A stretch of 41,440 nucleotides of DNA from Actinomycetota bacterium. Its GTDB lineage: Bacteria > Actinomycetota > Aquicultoria > CAJVYJ01 > JAUVQD01. The notes beneath the pieces are model-generated. The model did no database searches, was not told where the DNA came from, and saw nothing but the letters and a program-made list of their open reading frames with translations. The DNA lies in assembly GCA_030679975.1 (NCBI GenBank), contig JAUXSL010000073.1, positions 1 through 41,440 on the forward strand, read 5' to 3'. The position numbers and the translations under genes were made by a program. Of the stretch, positions 23,564 to 31,240 are shown in pieces (positions within the stretch are counted from its first letter, which is position 1; every line of letters begins with the position of its first letter).

Positions 23564-23725
23564 TTAAAAAAGGCCAATCCGCCCTTGGATTAGCCTACCT
23601 TTGGTAGTCTCCTTTCCAAGTCGGGAGGCCAGACTGTTTCCAATTCTGACCCTATCGGCTTCACGCCTTAGCTGTTAGCCTTAGGTTGATGAAGCTCGGA
23701 GACGAAAATATTCTTTTATTCGACT
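23564..23725 (-). ncRNA. Riboswitch-like leader with intrinsic terminator ahead of the Moco operon
   Basis: Minus-strand leader of about 160 nt. P1 GTCTCC/GGAGAC (23698-23703 with 23607-23612) closes a three-way junction. P2 is GCTTCA/TGAAGC (23690-23695 with 23658-23663). P3 is GGTCAGA/TCTGGCC (23645-23651 with 23627-23633), capped by a GAAA tetraloop (23637-23640). A CCTAAGG in the P2 loop resembles a tetraloop receptor. A small CTACC/GGTAG hairpin and then a terminator (23566-23595) follow. CTTGGA (23615-23620) can instead pair with TCCAAG (23584-23589), breaking the terminator stem. The genes controlled suggest a Moco/Tuco ligand; the class is not proven. Confidence 0.6.
23566..23595 (-). 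terminator. Intrinsic terminator (attenuator) before trmO-fmdE
   Basis: On the minus strand GGCTAATCC and GGATTGGCC pair (one G.U) around AAGGGC, followed directly by six or more T. It ends about 15 bp before the chosen start codon, so it decides whether the Moco operon is transcribed. An alternative pairing with 23615-23620 would disrupt it. Confidence 0.85.
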
Positions 23726-23731
23726 GCCCAT

Positions 23732-23760
23732 ATATTAGGCACCCGCAACGGCAAAGTCAA
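23732..23760 (-). promoter_or_regulatory. Promoter of the Moco operon leader
   Basis: On the minus strand TTGACT (23760-23755), a 17-bp spacer and TAATAT (23737-23732) form a near-consensus promoter, placing the transcript start near 23725, just ahead of P1 of the structured leader. Confidence 0.75.
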
Positions 23761-23812
23761 CACGTGGGCAAGTTATCTGTTATTATATATGAGCAGGTAG
23801 GGTGTTGATAAA

Positions 23813-25315
23813 ATGAGCAAAAGATCGGCAAAAGCTAAAACAGTTGTCTTTGTCATTGCGTTGACCTTGCTGCTTATCGGGGCCTACGGCTTCGGCCAAG
23901 CGACATTCGCGGCCGGCGACGGCGGCCGGTCATTCAAGTTGGACACGACCCCGCCTATTATCAACGTTACCGCACCAAAGGCCAACCGCTATATCAGGGG
24001 AGTGGTTCGGATACGCGTTAGTTCAATCGACCCTTCCGGGGGCGCCGCCGCTTCGGGCCTCAGCGGAGTCAAAGCCTATATCGGGCGCAAAGTCCTGGCG
24101 CAGACGGCCGCCGGCACGGCGACGCTGCGGTTGGATACGAGAAAGATAACGCAGGGGCGGCGTTGGCTAAAAGTGGTCGCCAGAGACAACGCCGGCCATT
24201 CGACCATATTCTATCGTCGATATTTTGTGGACAACAATAAACCGCGGATCCCGGTGGCCTATTTTTCGCCGGCCTTGCCGGTTGTCGACGACCATGCTCA
24301 GTTAACGTTCAAGGTGCGCGACCGGACGGCGCCGGAGATAAACGTTAAAGTTCAACTACGCCGCGCGTCCGGTACGTTGTTCTCGGAGGCGGCGCTGGGT
24401 TGGGTAAAGCGGGAGACCCCGCGGTCCGTCAGTCTAAAGATGCCAGCCCTTGAGGGAGAGTATATCCGGCGCATAATCGCCGTCGATAAGGCCGGTAACC
24501 GGCGAATCAACGACCGCGCCTTCCGGGTCGGCAACTATTGGCAGCTTGACAAGGTAAAAAGCCACATATTTGAGCTGTCAAAAAACATCGGGGTCCGGGT
24601 CGAAGGGACGGACGGCGAACATCGGGCGGCCGACTATATCGAAGGCAAGCTACAATCGTATGGTTATGCGGTTGAACGCCAGAGTTTTGCGCTTCCCGAC
24701 GGAAAGATATCGTACAATATTGTGGCGCGCCGGGCCGGCAGCGACGCCGCCAAGCAATTTATCGTCGGCGCTCATTATGATTCCAAGAGTCCGTCGCCCG
24801 GGGCCAACGACAATGGCACGGGAGCCGGGGTCGTCCTGGAGTTGGCCCGGCTTTTTAAGACCAAGCAATCTAAACCGACTATGGTCTTCGCGCTGTTCGG
24901 GTCGGAAGAAAGGTTTGGCGTCAACCGCTACCCGGAGCATCAGGGGTCGCGCCATTTTGTCGAGACGATGAGCGCGGAAGCGAGACGGAACACCCTGGGC
25001 ATGATCTCGGTCGATATGGTCGGTGTGGGCAGCACTTTCTGGGTCCGCTCGATGAGGAAAGGGACGATGTCTTTAGTGAACGACTTGTTGGCTTTTGCTA
25101 AAGCTGACGGCACGGCCATCGGTTACGCTCAGGATTTTGGCTGGAGCGATCACGACCAATTCGAATTAGCCGGCATCCCCGCCGCCTGGCTGGAATGGCG
25201 CTACGATAATCTCTTTCACACCACGGGGGACGCTTACGAGCGTATCCAGTGGGATGCCGTCGATATAACCGGTAATTTCCTGTCTAAGTTCTTAATGGAT
25301 AGATTGCACAATTAG
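23813..25315 (+). CDS. Secreted M28-family zinc metallopeptidase with N-terminal Ig-like region
   Basis: A 500-residue exported protein. A signal peptide or membrane anchor spans ~10-33 and may be cleaved after AAG or remain. Residues ~40-140 and ~140-235 look like two beta-sandwich modules (TTPPIINVTAPK start). The C-terminal ~240 residues are an M28 aminopeptidase with a complete two-zinc set: His321, Asp333, Glu365/Glu366, Asp401 and His469. M28 enzymes release N-terminal residues from peptides outside the cell. It is divergent from the Moco operon and in the same direction as the epimerase that follows. Confidence 0.9.
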   Translation: MSKRSAKAKTVVFVIALTLLLIGAYGFGQATFAAGDGGRSFKLDTTPPIINVTAPKANRYIRGVVRIRVSSIDPSGGAAASGLSGVKAYIGRKVLAQTAAGTATLRLDTRKITQGRRWLKVVARDNAGHSTIFYRRYFVDNNKPRIPVAYFSPALPVVDDHAQLTFKVRDRTAPEINVKVQLRRASGTLFSEAALGWVKRETPRSVSLKMPALEGEYIRRIIAVDKAGNRRINDRAFRVGNYWQLDKVKSHIFELSKNIGVRVEGTDGEHRAADYIEGKLQSYGYAVERQSFALPDGKISYNIVARRAGSDAAKQFIVGAHYDSKSPSPGANDNGTGAGVVLELARLFKTKQSKPTMVFALFGSEERFGVNRYPEHQGSRHFVETMSAEARRNTLGMISVDMVGVGSTFWVRSMRKGTMSLVNDLLAFAKADGTAIGYAQDFGWSDHDQFELAGIPAAWLEWRYDNLFHTTGDAYERIQWDAVDITGNFLSKFLMDRLHN

Positions 25316-25351
25316 TTTCGTCTCCCCACTCCTTTTAGTACAATGAGGAAC

Positions 25352-26293
25352 ATGAAAATCTTAGTCACCGGCGGCGCCGGATTTATCGGCTCGCATCTGG
25401 TCGACGCTTATATCGGCGCGGGCCATGACGTCGCGATCGTCGACGATCTTTCCACCGGCAAGCGCGCAAACCTTAATCCAAAAGCGGCTTTTTTTGAGCT
25501 AAGCTTGTTGGACGATAAGTTAAAAGATGTATTTGCCGAGGTCAGGCCGACAATCGTCAACCATCACGCGGCGCAAGCTTCCGTGAGACGCTCGGTTGAC
25601 GACCCGGCCGGCGATGCGAACGTCAACATAATCGGCAGCTTAAAATTGCTCGAGCAGGCGCGGTCGGCGGCGGTGCGAAAATTTGTTTTCGCCTCCACGG
25701 GCGGCGCCATCTACGGCGAACAGGATTATTTTCCGGCCGACGAGGCGCACCCAAAGAGGCCGGTCTCCCCTTACGGGGCGGCCAAGGCGTCGGTCGAGAC
25801 GTATTTAGGTTTCTATGCCGCCGAATATAACCTGAACTACACGGCTTTGCGCTACGCCAACGTTTACGGTCCGCGCCAGGACCCGTTCGGCGAGGCCGGC
25901 GTGGTCGCTATCTTCAGTCAACAAATGGTCTCCGGCGGGCAGGCGATAATCAACGGGGACGGGCGCCAGACCCGTGACTTCACTTATGTCGGCGATATCG
26001 TCGCGGCCAATCTGGCCGCGACCGCCTCCGACTTCATCGGGGCGGCCAATATCGGCACCGGCGTGGAGACTTCAGTGCTGGCTTTGTTTGGCTTGATAAA
26101 AGCCGCGGCCGGCGCCGACCTCGAGCCGCGATTCGGCCCGGCCAATCCCGGCGAACAAGAGCGTAGCGTACTCAATGCCGGCCTGGCGGGGGAGAAGCTG
26201 GGCTGGCGCCCGCGGACGGCGCTAACGGACGGGCTCCGGGCCACGGTAGATTTCTTTAGAGCGGCGGCCGGGGACGGCGGGCCGGTTGACTAG
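25352..26293 (+). CDS. NAD-dependent nucleotide-sugar epimerase (GalE-like)
   Basis: A 313-residue extended short-chain dehydrogenase. The N-terminal TGGAGFIGSHL binds NAD, DDLSTG follows, and the catalytic Tyr-x3-Lys is SPYGAAKAS. The substrate loop is RYANVYGPRQ, and GDGRQTRDFTYVGD is typical of UDP-glucose 4-epimerase relatives. FASTGGAIYG has the catalytic Ser/Thr region. I chose ATG 25352 over ATG 25343, since the conserved start MKILVTGG begins there. TACAAT (25339-25344) seven bases before it could be a leaderless -10. The exact sugar cannot be told. Confidence 0.88.
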   Translation: MKILVTGGAGFIGSHLVDAYIGAGHDVAIVDDLSTGKRANLNPKAAFFELSLLDDKLKDVFAEVRPTIVNHHAAQASVRRSVDDPAGDANVNIIGSLKLLEQARSAAVRKFVFASTGGAIYGEQDYFPADEAHPKRPVSPYGAAKASVETYLGFYAAEYNLNYTALRYANVYGPRQDPFGEAGVVAIFSQQMVSGGQAIINGDGRQTRDFTYVGDIVAANLAATASDFIGAANIGTGVETSVLALFGLIKAAAGADLEPRFGPANPGEQERSVLNAGLAGEKLGWRPRTALTDGLRATVDFFRAAAGDGGPVD

Positions 26294-27731
26294 ACGTGTG
26301 CTTGTGGTCGGTCTCGATTGCGCCAGTCCCCAATTGGTCTTCGACCAATTTAAGGAGAAGCTGCCCAATATCTCAAGGTTGATCGATTCCGGCGTCTCAG
26401 GCCCGCTGCGCAGCACAGACCCGCCGATAACCGTCCCGGCCTGGACGTCGATGATGACCAGTAAAGACCCCGGTCAACTCGGATTCTACGGCTTCCGTAA
26501 TCGCAGCGACTATTCCTACGACGGGCTGGCTTTCGCCAATTCCCAACTGGTCGTCGAGCCGGCGCTGTGGGATATTTTAACCGCCGTCGGCAAGCGCTCC
26601 ATCCTGGTCGGCATCCCGCAGACATATCCGCCTAAAGCCATAAACGGCCTGGTCGTCTGCGATTTTCTGACCCCGAGCAAGCAGTCGCGTTGGACCTATC
26701 CCGATGATTTTAAAGACGAGGTCGAAGCGGTGACCGGCGGCTATATCATCGATGTCGATAATTTTCGCACCGACGATAAAGACCGCTTATTGCAACAGGT
26801 CTACGATATGACCGAGCGCCGGTTCAAGCTGGCGCGCCACTTGATAGCGAATAAAGACTGGGATTTCTTCATGATGGTCGAGATGGGCCCCGACCGCATC
26901 CATCACGGCTTTTGGCGGTATTTCGATAAAGGGCACCGCCTTTACGAACCCGGCCATCGATTCGAGGATGTTATTCGGGACTATTATGTCTATCTCGATG
27001 CCCGCCTGGGCGAGCTGCTGGCGCTCGTCGATGACGATACGACCGTGCTGGTTGTTTCCGACCATGGCGCCAAAGCGATGGCGGGCGGTATCTGCGTCAA
27101 CGATTGGCTCATTGAGCAGGGATATCTAACCCTTAAAGAAACGCCGTCCACCCCGACGCCGTTGAAGCCCGAGATGATCGACTGGTCGAAGACGATAGCC
27201 TGGGGCGAAGGCGGTTATTACAGCCGAATATTTATGAACGTCGCCGGGCGCGAACCTCAAGGGGTCGTTCCCGCCGGGAATTACGCCAAAGTCCGCGGCG
27301 AACTAAGAGCCAAGCTTGAGGCGATCGCCGATCCGGACGGGGCCAATATCGGCACGCGCGCTTTGTACGCCGAGGAAGTCTATAAGGCGACCAACGGCAT
27401 CCCGCCCGATCTGCTCGTTTACTTCGGCGATCTTAACTGGCGGTCCGTGGGCAAGGTCGGCAACGGCGCCGTCCACGTCTTCGCCAACGACACCGGCCCG
27501 GACGATGCCAACCATGATTATCACGGCATCTTTATCATGTCCGGCAACGGCGCCGCGCCCGGCCGCCGCGAAGGGCTATCCATATATGACGTGGCGCCAA
27601 CGGTGCTGAATAAGTTGGGGCTTGAAGCGCCAAAGGACATGATCGGAAAGAAAATAATGTCATTCCCGCGATCAATGTCATTCCCGCGATCAATGTCATT
27701 CCCGCGAAAGCGGGAATCCAGGCAGGAGTAG
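26286..27731 (+). CDS. Alkaline-phosphatase-superfamily phosphodiesterase/phosphatase
   Basis: About 480 residues of the type I phosphodiesterase/nucleotide pyrophosphatase family. Visible features: VVGLDCASPQLV (metal-binding Asp), PITVPAWTSMMT with the Thr nucleophile, MGPDRIHHGFWRYFD, VVSDHGAKAM (metal-binding Asp-His) and HDYHGIF. No signal peptide, so probably cytoplasmic. It overlaps the preceding epimerase by 8 bp, with a TTG start (GTG 26298 is the alternative). The last ~24 residues (MSFPRS units, then MSFPRKRESRQE) are translated from the repeat at 27657-27717 and are not part of the fold. Substrate unknown; possibly a glycolipid or nucleotide-sugar by-product. Confidence 0.85.
   Translation: MTRRVLVVGLDCASPQLVFDQFKEKLPNISRLIDSGVSGPLRSTDPPITVPAWTSMMTSKDPGQLGFYGFRNRSDYSYDGLAFANSQLVVEPALWDILTAVGKRSILVGIPQTYPPKAINGLVVCDFLTPSKQSRWTYPDDFKDEVEAVTGGYIIDVDNFRTDDKDRLLQQVYDMTERRFKLARHLIANKDWDFFMMVEMGPDRIHHGFWRYFDKGHRLYEPGHRFEDVIRDYYVYLDARLGELLALVDDDTTVLVVSDHGAKAMAGGICVNDWLIEQGYLTLKETPSTPTPLKPEMIDWSKTIAWGEGGYYSRIFMNVAGREPQGVVPAGNYAKVRGELRAKLEAIADPDGANIGTRALYAEEVYKATNGIPPDLLVYFGDLNWRSVGKVGNGAVHVFANDTGPDDANHDYHGIFIMSGNGAAPGRREGLSIYDVAPTVLNKLGLEAPKDMIGKKIMSFPRSMSFPRSMSFPRKRESRQE
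27657..27717. repeat. Tandem/inverted REP-like repeat inside a coding end
   Basis: An 18-bp unit, ATGTCATTCCCGCGATCA, occurs twice (27657-27674, 27675-27692) and a third time partly, ending in the hairpin ATTCCCGC-GAAA-GCGGGAAT (27698-27717). It is the same family as the element at 22666-22738. It lies in frame at the end of the phosphodiesterase gene and replaces its natural C-terminus. Confidence 0.9.
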
Positions 27732-27737
27732 GTATTT

Positions 27738-28691
27738 ATGGCAATCTTAATCACCGGCGGGGCCGGCTTTATCGGCTCCCACTTAACAGAGCGCCTCTTG
27801 GCCGACGGCCGGCAAGTCGTCTGTCTGGATAATTTCAACGATTATTACGACCCGGCCGTAAAGCGCCGCAACATCGCCGCCGCTTTGCTTAATGCGAAAT
27901 ACACGCTCGTCGAGGGCGACATCCTCGACGCCGGGCTTCTAGACGCCCTCTTCGCCGCCCATGATTTCAAGCTCATCGTCCACCTGGCCGCCCGGGCGGG
28001 CGTCCGGCCGTCGCTGGCCGACCCTATCCTTTACGAGAAAGTCAATTGCCAGGGGACGCTTAATCTACTGGAACGGGCGCGCCAAGCCCCGCTCGACCAT
28101 TTTGTCTTCGGCTCCTCCTCGTCCGTTTACGGTATCAACGGCAAGGTGCCGTTCAGTGAGGTCGACCCCGTCAACCAGCCGATATCGCCTTACGCGGCCA
28201 CAAAGCGCGCCGGCGAGCTGCTCTGCTACACTTACCATCATCTCTACGGGCTGCCCATCACTTGCCTGCGGTTTTTCACGGTCTACGGCCCGCGCCAGCG
28301 CCCCGACATGGCTATTCATAAGTTTACCAGGCTGATCGACGCCGGGGAGGAGATAACCTTATTCGGCGACGGCAAGTCGCGACGCGACTACACCTACGTA
28401 GACGATATCATCGACGGTGTGACCAAAGCGATGGATAAACCGCGGGGCTATAAGATATACAATCTCGGCGAATCCCAGACGATCGAACTGCTTGACCTGA
28501 TTCGCTTGATCGAATCAGCCTTGGGCAAAGAGGCCAAGATAAACTGGCAGCCAAACCAGCCCGGCGACGTTCCCATCACCTTTGCCGACATCACCCTGGC
28601 CAAGCGCGATCTAGGCTATGCGCCTACCACACCCATAGAAAGCGGTATTCCCCGCTTCGTTAACTGGTACCTGGCTTCTCCTAAATCTTGA
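27738..28691 (+). CDS. UDP-glucuronate 4-epimerase-like enzyme
   Basis: A 317-residue NAD-dependent epimerase. TGGAGFIGSHL binds NAD. The GAE-type markers are LDNFNDYYDPAVKRRN, LAARAGVRPS, FGSSSSVYG, SPYAATKRAGE (catalytic Tyr-x3-Lys) and FFTVYGPRQRPDMAI, which fit UDP-glucuronate 4-epimerase, giving UDP-galacturonate. It is shorter than GAE proteins with membrane anchors and so soluble. The start lies just after the repeat-derived end of the previous gene. It supplies uronic-acid precursors for surface glycan; other 4-epimerase substrates are possible. Confidence 0.85.
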   Translation: MAILITGGAGFIGSHLTERLLADGRQVVCLDNFNDYYDPAVKRRNIAAALLNAKYTLVEGDILDAGLLDALFAAHDFKLIVHLAARAGVRPSLADPILYEKVNCQGTLNLLERARQAPLDHFVFGSSSSVYGINGKVPFSEVDPVNQPISPYAATKRAGELLCYTYHHLYGLPITCLRFFTVYGPRQRPDMAIHKFTRLIDAGEEITLFGDGKSRRDYTYVDDIIDGVTKAMDKPRGYKIYNLGESQTIELLDLIRLIESALGKEAKINWQPNQPGDVPITFADITLAKRDLGYAPTTPIESGIPRFVNWYLASPKS

Positions 28692-28730
28692 CGCCATCAT
28701 CGCGCCCGTGGTATGTTCATTTTGTGAACA
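28688..28730 (+). promoter_or_regulatory. Promoter and operator of the winged-helix regulator gene
   Basis: TTGACG (28688-28693), an 18-bp spacer and TATGTT (28712-28717). The palindrome TGTTCA-TTTTG-TGAACA (28714-28730) overlaps the -10. The same palindrome, with the same 5-bp spacing, lies at 36885-36901 before the legG operon. Its place over the -10 points to repression, probably by the gene's own product. Confidence 0.7.
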
Positions 28731-28746
28731 TTAAGCGGAGCCGCGA

Positions 28747-28771
28747 TTATTCAAGCTGCGGCGTTGAATAA
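28747..28771. repeat. Inverted repeat in the regulator's 5' region
   Basis: TTATTCAA and TTGAATAA form a perfect 8-bp inverted repeat with a 9-bp GC-rich centre, ten bases before the start at 28781. It may be a second operator or an mRNA hairpin controlling translation; no good Shine-Dalgarno is visible here. Confidence 0.5.
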
Positions 28772-28780
28772 CGGACAACT

Positions 28781-29392
28781 ATGCTGCCGAACGACGAAAA
28801 CGCTTTTCTAAAAGAGACCGAGGCACTGCATAATCTGCGTGTCTTGGAGGAGATTGAGAAAAACCCCAAGATCTCTCAGCGGGAGCTTTCCAGCCATCTG
28901 GGCGTTGCCCTGGGCATAACTAACGCCCTGCTCAAGACCTTAGTGCACAAGGGCTTGATAAAAATCCGCGGTGAAAATAACCGCTCACTAACCTATCATT
29001 TGACCCACGCGGGCATCCTGCAAAAAAGCGCCCTGGCGATGAGATGGACTCTAAATACAGTCGATTTTTACCGTCAAGCCCGGCGTGATGTTGCCGAACG
29101 TATGGAGGCGATTGCCGACGAGGGCATAAGATCTATTGTCCTGTACGGCATAAGCGAGTTCACGGAGATAGCGGTCATTGTCTCGTATGAGGTCAGCCTG
29201 GAGGTCAAGGGGTTGATCGACGGTAACGGCTCCGGCCGGAAATCGATTTTGGGGTTGCCGATCGGGTCCGACGACCTGATCGACAAAATAAAGCCGGACG
29301 CGCTCGTTGTTTGCGTCGCACCGGACGCCGCTATCTTTGAAAAACTGGCAGTATACAAAGATAGTGGGATAAAGGTCTACCGTTTGGTCTAG
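28781..29392 (+). CDS. Winged-helix transcriptional regulator of the glycan locus
   Basis: A 203-residue protein. Residues ~15-80 form a MarR-like winged helix (NLRVLEEIEKNPKISQRELSSHLGVALGITNALLKTLVHKGLIKIR). Residues ~95-203 look like an alpha/beta Rossmann-type domain (RSIVLYGISEFTEIAVIVSYE, DALVVCVAPDA) that may bind a nucleotide-sugar or other effector. No named family is recognised. It stands at the head of the sugar-module genes and behind a TGTTCA-N5-TGAACA palindrome that recurs before legG, so it is the best candidate for the protein binding that site. Confidence 0.75.
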   Translation: MLPNDENAFLKETEALHNLRVLEEIEKNPKISQRELSSHLGVALGITNALLKTLVHKGLIKIRGENNRSLTYHLTHAGILQKSALAMRWTLNTVDFYRQARRDVAERMEAIADEGIRSIVLYGISEFTEIAVIVSYEVSLEVKGLIDGNGSGRKSILGLPIGSDDLIDKIKPDALVVCVAPDAAIFEKLAVYKDSGIKVYRLV

Positions 29393-29452
29393 TTAAGCCG
29401 GCGCAAGTTTTAATTATCTGCCGGTATTGAAGAATAGATTGGAGGATCGCTT

Positions 29453-30214
29453 TTGAAGACCGGCGTTTTTATCACTTCTCGATTAGGCTCGACCCGTCTT
29501 GAGCAAAAAGCCCTGTTGGAGATTGCCGGAAAGACAGTGACTGAGCTGTTGATAGAGCGTGTGAAGCAAGCGGCACTGCCGGACATCCTTGTCCTGTGCA
29601 CCTCCGAAAAACCGGAAAACCAGCGATTATTGCAAATGGCCAAGAGGAATGGCATTCTTGGCTTTGCCGGCGCCGATGAGGATGTACTGATGCGGTACTT
29701 ACAAGCCGCGGACCATTTTGAGGTTGATTTGATTATCAATGTCGATGGCGATGATCTGCTTTTTGACTATCGTTTAATTGATGAATTTATTACTATCTTT
29801 CAAAATCGGGAGCCTGATTACATCAAAGGCGAAGGCTTTCCTTTTGGCTTTACGCCGACCGGAGTGAGGACTACCGCTCTGGCCGAGGTTTGCCGGATAA
29901 AGGACGAAACCGACACAGCGGGATGGGGCAAGTATTTTGTTCAAACCGGCCGGTTCCAGGTTGAAGCTGTAGAGGCGGCCGGTATCTTCCACCGCCCGGA
30001 TATTAGGATGTCCCTTGATTATGACGAAGATCGCTGCTTTTTTGAAGCGGTTTTTAATCAGCTCTACCAGGCCGGACGACCTATCGAACCGGAAGAGTTG
30101 ATGAAGTTCTTAGGCGACCATCCGGAAGTAGTAGCGATAAACCAAGGTGTTCACAAGCGCTGGCAGCGGGACTTTGAGCCCCACTTGGCGCTCAAGGTCA
30201 AGGACGTGAATTAA
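29453..30214 (+). CDS. SpsF-like cytidylyltransferase-family nucleotidyltransferase
   Basis: A 253-residue protein like SpsF and the acylneuraminate cytidylyltransferase family. The start VFITSRLGSTRLEQKALLEIAGK is a diverged nucleotide-binding loop (family: xRxxSxRLPgKxL). INVDGDDLLFD holds the metal-binding Asp, and SLDYDED the second. It has a TTG start with GGAGGATC 5-10 bases before. In this locus it could activate a sugar with CMP, perhaps the legionaminic acid made by the downstream genes, since no NeuA-type enzyme is visible. It differs clearly from true LegF/NeuA, so that is inference. Confidence 0.75.
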   Translation: MKTGVFITSRLGSTRLEQKALLEIAGKTVTELLIERVKQAALPDILVLCTSEKPENQRLLQMAKRNGILGFAGADEDVLMRYLQAADHFEVDLIINVDGDDLLFDYRLIDEFITIFQNREPDYIKGEGFPFGFTPTGVRTTALAEVCRIKDETDTAGWGKYFVQTGRFQVEAVEAAGIFHRPDIRMSLDYDEDRCFFEAVFNQLYQAGRPIEPEELMKFLGDHPEVVAINQGVHKRWQRDFEPHLALKVKDVN

Positions 30215-31240
30215 TTGAAGTTATTGATCGTCGGTCTCGGGTCGATGGGCAAGAGACGCATCAGAAATCTGCAAACTTTAGGTTATGACCAAATATATGG
30301 CTTTGATACTCAAGTCGAGCGGCGCGATGAAGCCGCTTCGAAGTACGGCATTCGGACATTCGCTGATTTTGAGACAGCGCTGGCGCAGATAGAACCCACC
30401 GCTTTGATCATCTCGACGCCGCCCGACTTGCATATGCATTACGCGCATATCGCGGCGGAAAACGGAATCCATTTCTTTACCGAAGCCGGCGTTGTCCTTG
30501 ACGGCATGGCTGATCTTAAGGATAGGTTGAAGCATCAGAAAAAAAAGTTGGTCGCTGCGCCATCGTGTACGATGCGCTATTATCCGGGACCTAAAAAGAT
30601 AAAAGAAATCGTTGACTCAGGGGTGATCGGACGGCCGCTGACTTTTACTTATCAGTCCGGCCAATATCTGCCGGACTGGCACCCCTGGGAAGATTATCGC
30701 CGGTTTTACGTGGCTAAGAAAGAGACGGGCGCTTGCAAGGAAATCGTTCCGTTTGAGCTCGTTTGGCTGGTCGACATATTCGGGCCAATCAATGAAGTAA
30801 GCGGTATGAAAGCCAAGCTTTCCGACCTGGAAGTGGAGATCGATGATGTCGAACATCTCTTGATGCGCTTTACCGGCGGCATGATCGGACACCTTTTGGT
30901 CGATGTTCTCGCGAGACCGGCGGTGCGCTATATGCGTTTGCTTGGCACCGAGGGGACCGTTGTCTGGGATAACGATAATCAGGTGGTATCCGTCTACACG
31001 GCCGCCGACAAGACGTGGCGCCAGCACCGCCTCGACGCAGGCAGTGTCGAGGACCAGTATATAAATCCTGAAGAGCCGTATATTGAGGAGATGAGGGACT
31101 TCACGTCCGCAATCGCCGGAACCGGTTCGTATAGCTACACCTTCGCTGAAGATGAAGCGATACTAGGGCTACTCTATGCGGCTGAGCGGTCTTCCGATGA
31201 GAAGGCGCATATTATGATAGCAAGGGAGACGGGCAGTTGA
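30215..31240 (+). CDS. Gfo/Idh/MocA-family oxidoreductase
   Basis: A 341-residue NAD(P)-dependent sugar dehydrogenase-like protein. The N-terminal Rossmann fold is KLLIVGLGSMGKRRIRNLQTLG; the middle has STPPDLHMHYAHIAAENGIHFFTEAG, matching the family's EKP region (here FTEAG). A C-terminal beta-sheet domain follows. It begins with TTG directly after the upstream TAA and overlaps the next gene by TTGA. It is likely to oxidise or reduce a nucleotide-linked sugar; the substrate is unknown. Confidence 0.88.
   Translation: MKLLIVGLGSMGKRRIRNLQTLGYDQIYGFDTQVERRDEAASKYGIRTFADFETALAQIEPTALIISTPPDLHMHYAHIAAENGIHFFTEAGVVLDGMADLKDRLKHQKKKLVAAPSCTMRYYPGPKKIKEIVDSGVIGRPLTFTYQSGQYLPDWHPWEDYRRFYVAKKETGACKEIVPFELVWLVDIFGPINEVSGMKAKLSDLEVEIDDVEHLLMRFTGGMIGHLLVDVLARPAVRYMRLLGTEGTVVWDNDNQVVSVYTAADKTWRQHRLDAGSVEDQYINPEEPYIEEMRDFTSAIAGTGSYSYTFAEDEAILGLLYAAERSSDEKAHIMIARETGS

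Noticed and set aside
23607-23703. Cobalamin, TPP, SAM-I and c-di-GMP-I riboswitch classes for the leader before trmO-fmdE
   Set aside because: None of their conserved core sequences could be found in the leader; only helix layout and a GAAA loop are shared.
27657-27717. Tandem 18-bp units considered as a CRISPR array
   Set aside because: There are no unique spacers; the units are directly adjacent and end in a REP-type hairpin.
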